Assembly: GCA_037903475.1 (NCBI GenBank)
Contig: JBAJFG010000364.1
Coordinates: forward strand, 1-64,000
Direction: 5' to 3'
Length of the DNA stretch: 64,000 bases
Origin: Ancylostoma caninum
Lineage: Eukaryota; Nematoda; Chromadorea; Rhabditida; Ancylostomatidae
Part shown: piece after piece, positions 25,201-37,648 of the stretch
How the letters are laid out: the number at the start of each line of letters is the position of its first letter
Position numbering within the stretch: position 1 is the first letter of the stretch
Made by a program: the position numbers and the translations under genes
The notes under the pieces: generated by a model
What the model was told of the DNA's origin: nothing
What the model saw: the letters and a program-made list of their open reading frames with translations, nothing else
The model's database searches: none

Positions 25201-28200
25201 TGTTTGTCGACTATACCAAAGAACAATTTTTTATCGCAGTCGTAGTACAACCGAATCAATAGGCTCAGTGGTGTCGAAAGTGGACGCCGAAAGAACGCTT
25301 CGGCGGCTACACCAAAAAAGTCTATCGCAGAGAGTGAAGATCAGCAGCTACGATCATTCCGTGGAGCAAGAAATGTCTTTCAGTACACATCTAGTTATCA
25401 TAAATGGACGGTTTATATCCATGGGTGTACTCTACAACCTTAAAGAGAGTTAAACAGATAAATTCCGGCTGTGATTTTCCACAGAATTGCGTGAGAATAC
25501 CCGAGTTCAGACAGTTTAGATACAACTGAAGTATTGAAGGGTAAAGAAAACAGACCAAAAAGATCTCTGCTATTTTACTCCCCTTTGTTTTCCATGTTAA
25601 CATCTGTAGACCATTCAGCACTTTTCACACCTTATCTCTATAAAAGAACAGAATCTGGACAAAGTACTAACCCCGGCACCGTCAGCACGATGAGCAGAAT
25701 CAGCAGAAATACGAGTACATGAGTACTGGCCAAAAAGAAATCGCTTGCAAAATTTTGTAAGATTTTTTTCCACTCAAAAACGGTCAAAACTCTTGATTTC
25801 GCAGTGAGTAGCTGCATTATTTGCCACTTGTGAACAAGGCTCCAAAAGACCTCTTTCTAGCCAGTCACTGTCATTCCTGGTGGAAAGTTTCCAACTTCAC
25901 ATCAAATTTTGCTTGGGCAGCCAATTTTTGACAACCAGCTGGCAAACGTGGCTGATTTTTGGAACAGTTTTTTTTACTTCTTCTTGGAAACTGTGGTACT
26001 TATGTAGTTTTGAGACCCATTTGTGAGGTAAAAATCTGCCTGAATTAGTTTTGCAGCCTGAAAAAATCTAGGCGCTTCCTCCATTGCTTCTGTAGATAAC
26101 ATTGGCTAAACTATGATCCTACCCAAGAGACCGAGAAGCGATTTATGCGCACCTAGAATTTATAAGGCCCAAAAGCCTCCCGCTTTTCAGCATGAAAATT
26201 ATTCAAGAACTTCCACGCTCATCGCTGGCGGGAAATAATAATCTATGTCTTCCGACTTCCATTTTTTCACTTTTCTCCCATTTCCCCCAAATTTCCCTAT
26301 CCTTACACCACACCCATCAAATCAGCCAACCACATACTGATGTTATCCAATAAAGCGCCTGTCCCAACACAGAAAGACCGCTGGCTAGCGTTTCGTTGAA
26401 ATGTTTGTGTTGCGTGATAGCGCGTGATTTTTTGTGGCGATAATAATTGCCGACCAGCGCAAACACACAAACAACGCCGCCGACTGAACCTCGACTCAAT
26501 GTCACTGTTCCCTTTGGCAGCTAGTTCTCCACAAAACACTTCAGGTATAGCGTGTTTTGGTGATCACCGGGGAGAAGCATCAGTCTGTCTTTGAAGGTCG
26601 CAAATGTCATACGGAAGTGTGGCAGCACGATGTAGAAATCTAATACATGTTCCATGCAGCTAGGAATACTTGTTGTGCATGCCGAAAAAATGCGAGAATT
26701 TTCTGTCCAGACTGTATCAGCTGAAGTATAAACGGGAGCACACGGACTTCGTACATCCTTAAGAAGAATGTACCACCCACCTTACTGATTAAAATATTAC
26801 AGCGGCATTACTAACTTAATTTTTCTTGCAGAACTGCTTTAATTTGATTCTTTTGCAGTTCTTCCGCAGCAATGTGACTTGCCATTTTATGACCACAGAA
26901 GCTTTTCAACAAGTTCACACCTTTTTACGTATTCATTTCTAGTTTATTAATTCTATCTACGAACTTTTATACACCATTTTTTTGAGATGATGCCGCCTTT
27001 ACCTCAAAAACTGATACGTACGCGCACCAATGCTATGTAGAAGTCGCTCAAAGTAAACAAAATATCGCGTCAATGGTAAATGTTTACCATGAGCTTTGCA
27101 ACTAAGATACTACAGACTCCCACCATCGCCACAGCGCTTTCACCTTGAACTTTGAATGGCTAGACGAATGATTTTCACCACGAAACGGTGTCATTGCAAA
27201 ACCAGTCCGGTTATCCGTCATTTCCCATTATTCCACGTGGTTTCGCTGCAAAACAGTTCATCGCCGCTTTTAGCGGTTCTTATCTCTAAAACTGGACACC
27301 AGGAAGTGGTTTTACAATTGTTCCTGATATAAACACTAGACTTTAATACACTAAAAGTGCCCTTAAAGGACATCATGGATAGTCTAGCGCGAGTATTGTT
27401 TGCACTACGGATCTTTTCCAGAAGCTTCGGCAGTCTCTAAACTATAATACCTAGAGTGAACACCTCAAGAAGGTGGAGCCCAACGTTATACAGTGAGCAG
27501 GAAGAGAAAACTTCACACATACTGGGAAAAACACCCTTAAAAAATTACCAAGATCTGAAGTGAAATTCAAAGGCGAAGTTGCACGATACCTCAACGGCGA
27601 ATTCCTGAGTATTAAGTGGCAAGCAGTAAAGGACAATTTTATCCATGCCATTCAAGTCATCTCAATACAAAGGTACGATAAAATTAAGTTAGATTCAATA
27701 CTGACGTAGCATCAGACTTAAATGGGAGTTTCTCGAGTAGATAAGAATCAAACAAATACTTTTGGTTCTAAAGCAGCTGAAACCTCTCTAACCATATTAC
27801 TCCTTTTTTCCTATTCCATCACTTATTTATCCATTTAGTAGTACACATCCCCTATTCGCTCCACAAAAGCACTTCAAACTGCAAAACAACAGAAACTAAT
27901 AAAAGTACCATTTATTTCATTTTACTGCTAAACCCGTTGCAGTCATCATAACCCATTCCCTAGCGATCTCATTCGTCAAGTAGTAGCTGGTTCAAGACAA
28001 GACAACTCTCGGCAGCTGACGCTACCTATCAAAGCGATCCGAGAAACTCGATCGGCACGAGTTGTTTGTGAAAATAACCATCGTCGTCGATCATTGATCC
28101 AGCGGCTCGTCATCCTACATCACACAAGGTGAATCGCCCACTTCAGGTTGTTCCATGGATCAATGGGGTTTATGCTAGCATGGCTGGACCAACTACGAAT

Positions 28201-29319
28201 ACCGAACGGACATTTTGTGGTTCGTGCGTTATTCATGAGAGGGGAACACAACAATTGAATGATCTTTGCACTAAGTCTGGCACTTGCTAGATTGAATGCG
28301 AGTAGCTCAATCTCTCTCAAAAGGTGATTTTAGCCCCAATTCTAAAATATAATCATTTTTGAGAGAAAAATCTGAGGAATTCCTGTTTCCAATTTTTTTC
28401 TCTGATGTGTGGATGCACAGAGTAAGGAGTGTTTTCAAAGACTTCAGCCTACATCGACACATGTCAATGATAGCCCAAACTATTTTACTTAACGTTCTCT
28501 TTTCCAGTTAGTTATTGATGAAGAAATGAATTGAAGTGAAAAAAAAAACGCAGCAGCACAACAGCTTGTAGCGAAAATTCCTGTGGATTTTCCAGAATTA
28601 AAAACTGGGAGAAACACTACTGTTTCCAGAACTGTCGAAAAAAAACATAAAATGCTCAAAAATTCTGACCTCTTTATGATCACGACGTCCACGATCGATC
28701 ACCCACTCCAAAACACCCCTTACCCCTCTTGCTGATCACCGAGGCATGATCGGCCCTTATTAAGTGCCGTGCATTAATCGCTACTCGCGCAGCATGTCAA
28801 CACGGATTACCATGCATTAACCTAAGTACCATGAGTATAAGTGCTGCCCAATGTAGGCCCCGGCGATGGACTAATCACTATTTTGGTGTGAAAACCACAA
28901 TGCCGTGGTTGAACGAACCTTGTGGATCGGCAAGTGGCCGAGGCGTTTCATGACCACCTCATTGACGACGTAGAACGCATCGTCGGAGATCTGTCGAAGC
29001 GACGCTTCAGCTCCGGTGTCCTGGAATTAAGCACGTTAGGACAAATAGCTTAGCAAGTAGACATTAAGGCTATCAATCACTGCCAGCTAGGCCCTTCAGG
29101 AGTATGTACCTTCAAAGGCAAGTGCACATCGAAATATTGTGTCTCCAATTTTTGAGCTTTGGGAGATATGGTCCACTTGAGCTCCGCATATCTCAAGAGC
29201 TTATCCTGAGCTGTATGAGGTGTTGTAGGTGGGGTTAGTCTTGAATCACGGTAACAGGAGGTCAGATGAATCTGTCGCCTGAGTAGCGCTTGCGTGACAG
29301 CCTTATGTAGCGAAAACAT
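19234..29319 (-). CDS. pck: Phosphoenolpyruvate carboxykinase (GTP), 17 exons, complete
   Basis: Interconverts oxaloacetate and PEP with GTP/GDP; in parasitic worms it often fixes CO2 onto PEP for malate dismutation (family knowledge). Exons in coding order: 29319-29110 (candidate first exon), 29020-28919, 24657-24585, 24424-24300, 24235-24076, 24002-23932, 23689-23557, 23308-23195, 22545-22442, 22219-22036, 21978-21851, 21793-21644, 21588-21462, 19891-19788, 19702-19538, 19478-19365, 19311-19234. All junctions are GT/AG, phases agree, and the lengths sum to 2142 nt (713 residues plus TAA). Visible motifs: [10 protein letters not shown] near residues 323-332, the PEPCK P-loop [12 protein letters not shown] at 372-383 with Lys378, and GDDIAW at 397-402. 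No frameshift was seen. The usual family length is about 620-650, so roughly 70 residues are extra at the N-terminus. The 4.3-kb intron (24658-28918) and 1.6-kb intron (19892-21461) carry repeats. The family call is very sure; only the first exon is provisional. Confidence 0.95.
19997..20896. mobile_element. 900-bp long-inverted-repeat element in PEPCK intron
   Basis: Left end attttgaatcttagtactac, then poly-C and cttgctattgttcctattcc, is mirrored at the right end (ggaataggagcagtagcaag ... gtagtactaagattcaaaat). The arms extend roughly 150 bp, through gacacgtcttaacacgttcc and its complement. No transposase frame inside. It fills most of the 1.6-kb intron between exons 21588-21462 and 19891-19788. 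Confidence 0.88.
20935..21175. repeat. Dispersed repeat E, copy 1, in PEPCK intron
   Basis: Shares several blocks with 38140-38385: gtgctggctg, tcgataa-atcaacg, ttcatatata..., and ggatcagcgcatcgaggagg. Overall similarity is moderate, so these are old copies of a mobile element of unknown type. Confidence 0.6.
23755..23850. repeat. Dispersed repeat D, copy 2, in a PEPCK intron
   Basis: Contains gcactctgatcgtctgcgca and cacacgtgtcattgatatcac, matching copy 1 at 17990-18085. Confidence 0.65.
24471..24474 (-). terminator. RNA polymerase III terminator TTTT after tRNA-Arg
   Basis: A run of four T on the minus strand begins 5 nt after the tRNA 3' end. This is the usual minimal Pol III stop and supports independent transcription of the tRNA from within the PEPCK intron. 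Confidence 0.6.
24480..24551 (-). tRNA. tRNA-Arg (anticodon TCT)
   Basis: A 72-nt cloverleaf on the minus strand. Acceptor stem arms are GCCCGCG and CGTGGGC (one G-T pair). The A box reads TGGCCTAATGG and the B box GGTTCGATCCC. The anticodon stem TCTGA/TCAGA closes the loop CTTCTAA, so the anticodon is TCT, decoding AGA. It has no intron. It lies wholly inside the 160-nt PEPCK intron between exons 24657-24585 and 24424-24300, on the same strand as PEPCK. Intact boxes and pairing suggest a functional gene rather than a relic. Confidence 0.93.
24658..28918 (-). other. 4.3-kb PEPCK intron, no nested gene confirmed
   Basis: AT-rich intron between the second and third PEPCK coding exons. A 172-codon plus-strand frame (24935-25453) starts with a hydrophobic stretch but lacks splice or similarity support. 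It is noted, not called. Confidence 0.7.
29110..29319 (-). other. Candidate first coding exon of PEPCK, basic presequence-like N-terminus
   Basis: An ATG at 29319-29317 opens 70 codons ending in AAG followed by a good donor (GTACAT) at 29109. The phase is 0, which matches the start of the next exon (29020, GAC). The peptide begins [20 protein letters not shown] and has Lys6, Arg14, Arg15, Arg24 and Arg27, with the first acidic residue at Asp25. That composition fits a mitochondrial targeting peptide. The frame stays open upstream to another ATG at 29391, but the sequence before 29319 looks non-coding. Phase agreement and open length support the exon. I do not recognise the 70 residues from any PEPCK, so an alternative first exon further upstream remains possible. 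Confidence 0.5.
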
Positions 29320-31104
29320 ATGCCTTGGCCGTGTACCATCCCTAGTGTTTACGACTTTCTGTACAATGTGCTCGTTGGTTGTACTCTGCAAACACGCGAA
29401 TGCAACCTTACTTGATAGGGTCTCTCGTTTAGGGTTCTGCTTCTCTCAGAAACTTCTACCTACATATTACCCATACACAAAAACCCAGCACCTCAAAATT
29501 CAGAGCGTGTACTTCCTCGTCAGAAGGGATACCAGAGACAGGGAAAAGAACTGAAACTTATTGGCTTTAAAGTTGCATTCATAGTACTAGGATAGTATGT
29601 ATAAGGTGGTTATCGATTATTTCATGGAACTCTTAAGGAAATCCCGACAAGGTAAGTGACTTCATATGACCTTACCGCCTTCCTAATGTCAACCGGTAAG
29701 TCTTACCCAAACCTGGCATTGCCCAACACTTGCCATTCCTATCCACATCCAGGAGCCACAGTCATATTTGCAGTTTCCGGATTCCCAAAAGAGATGGAGC
29801 TTGTGGTAAAGTTCGAGGATGGTATTCACTACTTTTTACCCAAACAGGGTGAGTATAAGTTAAATTTACCGTTCCCCATCGGTGTTGGACGTTCCAACTG
29901 CACCCAGATGCATTCCTGATATTACCCATGTTAACGTATCACAGTTTTCACAATTTACGTAGCACCCATGAAATACTTACGTAAACTTTCACATACGTGA
30001 CATTATCTGTACACAGCAGGTTATGATTACGCTTGGGTATGAAATTACCCAAGCCTCCAATGATGCATCCAAGCCCTGTACCTTCGCCCTTCACATCGAT
30101 TGGTTGCTTCTAATGTCCTCACAACCACAGCATTCAAATGTTTTCCTTGCAGAGACCCACGATTTACGCGATGATGCCCTTTACGTCGCAAAAATACAGA
30201 AAAACCAGTTCTCATTGAGTAACCGGGCACACACTGCACACATTCACCAAACAAACAATTTATGGCAACAATGTTCGATCAGCCCACTTGGGAGGGTGAA
30301 AAGTGTGCAAAATTACCACTGCAACATTATATTTTATGAGAAGAAAGGCTTAGGAAGAACACCTCCAAAAATGGAAATAACGAATCCTTCAATTTAACCT
30401 GGACAAAATAATGCCCAGCCAGCGAACGCGACTCGGTTGGGCATTCGCAGCAATTCATTAGGCAAACATGGATGCCCAGCGAAACAGCTGGAATTGGATT
30501 TACGCTTGAACGAAGCTGTTGGAGGCAACAGCGGAAGATCGCTGCACTCGATGCATGTGGAAAGGACAAGAAGGACATCTTCCCTTCGATCATGCTATAA
30601 ATCCCAGTCCCTTTCCTGGAAAACTCACAAGAGTGACCTTCTTAAGGCTTTCAAAAAAATCGAAAGTCAAAAAGTATACGCTGAGAAATGCCCTTTCGAT
30701 CCCTTACAGCTTCTGCTTAGGTTCCCATTCCCTAGACGAAATTTCTGGAGTACGCTGGCAAGCTCTCAGAAATTTTCCGCCCTCTTTAATCAATAGCTTT
30801 CACTGCAGTCTCGTTCATTTCCGTTTTCAACCAAAACCCATGGTGACGTGCCCTTCTCCCCTATTCGATGCAAGACACAATGTCCATTTTTGTTTTTGTA
30901 GCACACGTCGTTGTGCATAAATGCAAGATGAGATAAATGACGTTCCATCACGCGCAGAACAATTATGGGCCGAGCGCTCAAGGGATACTTTTCTTGTCCT
31001 GACCAAATGGAACCTATTTTATTAAAAAGACAAAAACACAAATGAGAATTGACTATGTGCTATAGCAGACTCCAAAGATTCAGATCTGCATCAAAGGCCG
31101 GATC

Positions 31105-31190
31105 GAGATTGAGAACAGTGTTATCGTGTGCGGATGCGCAGACAATCAGAGTGCTGAGGTGGTGGGGTGTGGTGCGGTGCATGGGTCTGT
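31105..31190. repeat. Dispersed repeat D, copy 3, opposite orientation
   Basis: tgcggatgcgcagacaatca followed by gagtgctgaggtg is the reverse complement of the core of copies 1 and 2. Confidence 0.6.
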
Positions 31191-32718
31191 ATTCGGAGTC
31201 TCGCATGGTATGTATATAGCTAGGAAATTGGTTTTTCTTCCAATTTTCTTCCCACACAATACAATATTTTGTGGAAGGTTCAATACTGGACGATACTCCC
31301 CTCAATGTCTCAACTTCAAATAAGGTCCAGCCTAACTATCGTATCATTCACCTTCAAAGCCTATTATCGCTTGCACACCATGAGTGTACCAATAAATAAA
31401 TAAATAAAGGAATTATTTTTATTGCTTACTCAATCTCTACATCACAACTGGCATCTCACCTCACTTGGTACTTGTATTTACCTTTTTTCTTCGGAAAAAA
31501 AATTCAAAAAACTCATTCAAAAATCAAATTCCTTCCTATGTCACGACAGCTTGTCACAACAAATGTAAAGGAAACAGAGAATTAATGTGAATTTAAGAAT
31601 AAACAATAGGAATCTGTACAGACATATAGGCGTTGTAGTTTCAGCATTATTTTTTTAAGAGGCTTCTCTGTGCCCCACTCCCTAACCTCCACACGTAAGA
31701 ACCCTGAATCGCTCACCCCCTACCACCCGGCTTCCTTTCATTTATCAACACCACCCCGTTCAACCAAACATTCCCTCCTCAGAGCCATCCATAGCCTGCA
31801 CAACCCCCAAGAATTCCGATGTTTTTGGCAAAACTTCAAGCTCCGCCCCAGCTGGACACATGCCAGCATTACAATGGATATTCGTCCCGCTAACGAACAA
31901 CAATCTCAGCCCTTCATAAGCCGTGGGCATCGCCGCTCGCCCCGGGGCGACGGAAGCAGTTTCTATCGACAAAGCGATGTTTACCTCGTCGGAGGGTCAG
32001 GCGGCGAATTCCCCTTATGGCAACACATGTGTCCGATTCATTCCTGGAAGAGGAGTGCACCCCACGGGGCATAGTGAAAATATCGACGGCGACGTGGACA
32101 CACACTGCACTTTGACCCTCGTATAAAAAACACCTACACAGCTCTCCGGCTGCGGTGAAAAACAGTGTGTGGCAGTGTGCAGGGGATGGTAAACATTCTG
32201 CTGCATTGACAAAAACACGGGAACTGGCTAACTTATTACAACCCGGGTTATCATATCATTGGAGAGAGCAGCTTCATTTCTTCTGAGGCAATGTGCCGCC
32301 AGGACAATGTCCGACACAGTCGAGGCACGAGATGGATAGCAGCTGGCTCTGGCACTGCTAGAGCAAAGATCAGGCCGGTTACCTAACCATAGAGACCCCC
32401 AGATGATGGGGGAATGGTAGATCTCATAAGACGATGCTGCACAAAGGCACTGCTAAGATGTTAAAGGACAACGATATCCTCAAAAGGAGGCAAAGCAGCC
32501 CAGGCTGCTGTTCATGTACGGAATGATTGGATTGAGACATATGTATGCTTTTTTGTCCCTTAACCAATTTGTTTCGTTGGATTGAAGCCTCCTTCTTAAC
32601 AGTTTTTGATGTGTACTTCTCAATGCATTTGTTAAATAAATCTTTTTTCAATAAATGGTCCACTTCATAACCTGTGTGGCAACAATGATATAAGCTCATC
32701 AGGTACTGAAACATGCTC

Positions 32719-32905
32719 ACAAGGGAAGCGCACGAACTTAAGCTGCGCTTTCGGAACAGGACATATATGGTTGGAAAGCTTATCTCAAATGATGTTACAG
32801 ATTATATTTGGAATTTGCTAAATGGTTAATACAAGCTCAAAATTCCGTTTCCTGCCATGTTGACATCGTTCCGAAAGCGCAGCTTAAGTTTGTGCACTTC
32901 CCTTG
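32719..32905. mobile_element. MITE, 187 bp with about 37-bp inverted ends
   Basis: Left end acaagggaagcgcacgaact, then taagctgcgctttcggaac; the right end is the complement with three or so changes. No coding capacity; only one copy in the window. Confidence 0.85.
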
Positions 32906-34885
32906 TCAGATTCAAGGGTCAAAGAACATGAGACTCATACAAGATCTTTTTCCCAGGCAAAGACATCTCTCAGAACATATTTAGTACATCCTAAGACCTT
33001 TACTTTGTATTTGCTTCCCTTGAGGGACATGGATTTCTTACACAGGAAAGATTTTGCAAAGAAAGATCTCACTATTAAGTAGTGATTAAGCCAGATAAGT
33101 TCAAGAGAGGACCTAAACGATCCTCTACAGAATCTGATGACAACATTAATTTGGTGTTTACTCTAGGAAAACAAGAACAAGGAAGCAAAACGAGAAGAAA
33201 CTTTTTGAATATTGCTCTCAAACAAATCTGCCTAATCGCATATCCAGGAAGAGGGGTGTGGAGATCTCAGACACCGCACAGAGAGTGTTGCTCAGCTATT
33301 CTACTCAAATCTGCCGAAGGTTTAACAGCAGCTGGCATTGGTAATCATGTAATCCCCAGAACAGTAACTTTTTCTCAATGACCGGACTAATTCATTCATA
33401 CTGTGTGTGTGTGTTTTCTGCAATTTTGCAACCATCTTTTCCCACTCAATGGGCCGAAGAATGTCTCAAAATACCCATGCCCTCCTCGGCCACGCCTATC
33501 AGAAAAAAAAACCCAGCTCAGTCTATGATCTCTCATAGCTCATCTCAAATCGCCGCAGACCACGTAGACCATGCCAACTGCTCTGCAGACACTCTCGCTC
33601 TGCAGAGAACCCGGCAAAAACCCGTAGACCAACGGTCGCCCGTTCAGCGCCTGTCTGCCAGCGACCGCAGGGCGGCCGCGCGTCCACCAGCCCGATGGGG
33701 GGACCCGGGGGTGTAAACATGTTGCCTCCACACGTTTTCTTCCCAATGTGTTGTCTATCGATTCTACCATGCACTGCCAAAATTGGGCTGAGGTGTAGCA
33801 AGGTTGGGAGAACGGATGGGAGTGAGAGAAAGTTCCTGGATATGGATGGGGTTTGGAAAAGCTAGGAAGTGCAGGATCAAAATTATTTGTCTAACAATCG
33901 CGTGCTCTGTGAGGAAAAAGCTGCTCTTTGGCCGAGGTGTGGCGGCTTCCTCCTTATCGGGAAGTGGTAAAAAGCGCCTGCTCAGCAAGTCGGCTCGGCC
34001 GCAGCCTTGCTCAATGGCCTGGCGAGCGTGCGCCACTGCTTCATGGTATCGCTCTAACATCAGTAACCCAAACCCTAGGATTAGCGGCTCCAAGAAGGAA
34101 GATTCTAGAAGCTGACCATTTTCTGGACCCTCCTTAGAGATTACACTGACCTTTGCCACCAAAAAAGGCTGTAATCCCCAATAAAAAGCATTAAAACCTT
34201 AACACAGCTAAAAGAAGACAAGGCATAGACTTAACGGCGGTAAAGTCTAATAAAGCCTTAACCATGTGAACTCACTTTAAAGGGCGTAAGAGTGCTCGGA
34301 TCGACGGACATCACAGCGACGAACCAGGACGAACAGTGCGGTGCCGAAGGCCGTCGGCGCTGACCACGCCCCTCCTCCCGACGACCAACGTTGAAAATTC
34401 GCAGCGAACTATGATCTATTTAAGACTTTCATCTAACCGCTATCCTATCAAGCATAAAATGATGAGTTACCTCAGATTTATTTGTTGCCTTAGCTCAGAG
34501 GGGTTTACTACAGTAGTAATGATCAAAAAACCTTTGAAACCATGTTTTTCCCACGAAAAAACGATCAGTCGCAGCCAAATTGTGATCTACTAAATCCACG
34601 AACTTATCGATAAGCTATCGATATCTTCGCCTGCACCTTTAGCAAGTCCTAGCCGTAGATCTTGTAAGTTACCCAAACGTCTTCAAGGCTTGTAACCCTG
34701 AGGGCAACGTAACCATCCAATATCCAACCCCCACCCCCGAGAATGGGGCAGCAAATTTTTGAAATTACTTTACAATACATGTAAAAATCTTGCATTAGTT
34801 TATTTTTATTGGTTTATTTTTATTAGCTTATTTTTATTATTATTTTTGAAATAATTTTTATTAATTATTTATTATTATAATTAAG

Positions 34886-34987
34886 GTTTTTATTCATTTT
34901 ATTTTCCGTCTGGGTAAAACGCCGGAGACCCCACTTTTTCCCACGCTCCCCCCCCCCCTCCGGCCAATATCCTGCGTCCGCCACTGC
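34886..34987. repeat. Dispersed repeat C, copy 2
   Basis: Same order and orientation as 13853-13966, including the poly-C run and the terminal gcgtccgccactg. Confidence 0.7.
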
Positions 34988-35015
34988 CAACAAGTAGTAA
35001 GATTTCAAAGTTCGA

Positions 35016-35190
35016 ATGCGACAAAGGAGGAAGACTTGTAGGCTACAGTGTGTTTCACCGGGGAACGCACTTGCGAAGGCATTAGAGAAAGAGAGAACGC
35101 CAGAAATAGTGCCGTATTCGAAGACGCAGACGAGAAATGCAGATCATATGCGCAAATACTCGACTATCGTCGTTTTTGAAACGAGCTATG
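35016..35190. repeat. Dispersed repeat F, copy 1
   Basis: Contains tttcaccggggaacgcactt, a run of gagaaagagagaacgcc and actcgactatcgtcgttttt. The reverse complement of these blocks is at 44320-44460. Confidence 0.65.
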
Positions 35191-36761
35191 TATACCTCAT
35201 CATCTTATCGCTCGTCCAAGGGGTAGAACTTCGTCTTCGTTAAATATTCGAATCTTCGACTCATTCGAAATCGAATATTTGTTCGAATTACTACTGCAAT
35301 TCGTTATTTGGTTTCAAGGCTAGTCACTACTACTCTTCTTGTTCTGTAGCTACGTAGAAATTCTTAAAAATGACAGCATCGAAGCGAAATTCCAATGACG
35401 TCACAAAAAAATGGATGAACACCGAAAACCTATAATTTAGATGGAAGCTAGCTAATATCCCAGGGGAAATCTAGACGGGGGAGGGAGTGCATGAGTTTGA
35501 AACTGCACTTTTAAATCAGAGTTCACTGGGTTGAAAAATGTTCACATGTCATTTCTGTGAGGATTTTTTAGGAAATTTTTTTGTTACATTGTGTGAGATT
35601 AACTAACAGGACACAATTGCGAGATTCCACAGTGCTTCTCTCTTGGATGTGAGATTTACCTGTGTAGAAATTCAGGATTTCTGACCAAATATGCTATATA
35701 TCCGAGCGTTACTCCAAATCAGCTCACATATTTGCAAAGGAACGTTTTTGTCGTTGCTTAGTAACCTAAAATAATGCCTTTCTTTTTTTTACAAAAAAAA
35801 AAGACTGGTAACCAATAACCATAATGGTCCCTTTTATTGAGTTCCATAAAAATCATAAAAAGCTTATGCAGTTGTAATCCTTAGAGCCTCTATGTTATCT
35901 TGTTGCTTTCTCGGTTCCAATATGCACACGCTTGAGGTGCAACAAATGGATAAATAGGTAAATAAATAAGAAGATAAATAAATAAATAAAAATACTCAAT
36001 TTCACACTACTTCCCTTGGCATAGGTATATATCTATGAATCTGTCAGTAGGAATGCATGGCTGTATTTCAGCTTTTTTTATTTCCATGACTTGCTAAAAT
36101 CCTCTTCAAGAGTTCAGCCTACGATAATTAATTTGGCGCACTTTGTCCAGTGAAGCATTAAGTCAATAAATAAATCGTGTCCATCATTGAGCTGTCAAAT
36201 GAGTTCCCGCTTTTCCCCCGGTTTTCTAAATTTTGTGGGAGGCAAGGGGTTGGTAGCCGATGACAACGATGGGTATGGAAGGCGGATGACTAGGGTAACT
36301 TGGTCACTGGAGGAAAGCTCCCCCTTCGCAGTTGAGCTACGCTCGCCCTGTTTTTCCCGGTAATCTGCAGGCAACTTTCAAATAAAAGGCGATGTTCCCC
36401 CATATAATTTGTATCTACATATGTATCCTTCATGTTTCTACTGCTCCCTGCCACTTTATTCCTTTTCGGTTCCACCCACTTCTATTGACTTCTTCGACGG
36501 TGATTTGAATTCTTTGTAAGCATCAGTCTGAAACTGTATGAATACGAACTCGGTAACAACGCAGTCAGTAAAAAGGAAGATATTACCACCAAATACTTAA
36601 GGACAGTGTGAGCAGTGTGTTACCTCGTTTCATGGGTTGTAGATATCAAATGTGGTTGTGATTGAGCTGCTCGCCTTCACAATAGATTGGATGCCCACGC
36701 GGATATTGTTTTGCTCCTAAGAATAGTAGCAAATATAATAACATTTATTGCAGTATATATA

Positions 36762-37648
36762 TTAGGGTGGTAAGAAAGTCTTGAGCCGATTTTTTGAAAG
36801 TTCCAGAACTTTTGATTATTGATCGGTACTCATGACCTACCATGTGGTAATCGTAGACCAAACTCGGGGCTTCTCCATAATAGGCATATATAGCCGAATT
36901 GGCTTTCCTACCTTTAATTACGACGTCAATTCCAAAAGAGGTCCTCCTACCCAAGATCAGTTTTTCCTTCATTGACCACACCGAAAGGAGTTTCTGGAAT
37001 AACTAATTACTGGAGATGAGAGTTGTGTCCTCTACTATTCTAACATACATCTTGCCATGTGGCTCCGTCGAGCAGAAGATCCACCATCCACCGCACCCCT
37101 ACCCAAACAAGTGTTGCCTTTGCTACCTCTGGAATTCGCCAGGAATGTCGCATTGTAAGCTGCTCCCGCAAACATACAAGGTCATCAGTAACACATATGC
37201 CAATCAGTTCCAGAAGGTCGCTGTTTGAGAAAAATGGCTAGGACGAGTTTTTTGTACACCTACGCCATGGTGACGACGCTAGGCCCCATTTTGCCTAAGG
37301 GACCCCTAGAAATTAGGGGGGGGGGGGCTGGGTTGGGACACGCTTCCCCACTTACCGTATTCTCCTGACGTTGCCACTTCTGATTGTCACTTATTTCATC
37401 CCCTCGAGGCATTCCTGGCTAAGAAAAATTCACCAAAGTTGACCATGTTGGAACGGAGGTCAGCGATTTCTTTGGCTTCCAGTCTTCCTAGTTCTGGGAG
37501 AAGGGGAACGCTGACTGGCCCATTAGGTGGGACACAGCAGTGAGTAACTGTGGCTATTATATTGTTGAGCAAATTCCACTGTGGGCTGAGTAATAAAATA
37601 AAGCGCAAAAAAAGTCCAAAACGGCTCAAGAGTTTCTTACCACCCTAA
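36762..37648 (-). mobile_element. Mariner element, internally deleted, with transposase remnant (887 bp)
   Basis: Ends TTAGGGTGGTAAGAAAGTCT and complement (..GTTTCTTACCACCCTAA) with TA flanks. Near the left end the minus strand reads LLSVWSMKEKLIL, which resembles the mariner transposase segment LLSVWWDxKGVI, with the catalytic Asp lost. Length is about two thirds of a full element. A relic, not active. Confidence 0.75.

Larger units (their letters stand above)
29320..36761. other. Intergenic between divergent PEPCK and DNase II genes (left part)
   Basis: Probably holds the PEPCK promoter near 29.3-30 kb, where GTTTACCC/GGGTAA-type repeats also occur (29690-30060). Other contents are a MITE (32719-32905) and dispersed repeats C, D and F. 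Two GC-rich patches (31900-32100 and 33560-33720) have short frames without recognisable product. Confidence 0.5.

Noticed and set aside
24935..25453. 172-codon plus-strand frame within the large PEPCK intron
   Set aside because: Antisense in an intron, hydrophobic start from a T-rich stretch, no recognisable domain. Length alone is weak evidence.
31670..32074. 134-codon plus-strand frame
   Set aside because: Frames overlap on both strands in a GC-rich patch and the product resembles nothing known.
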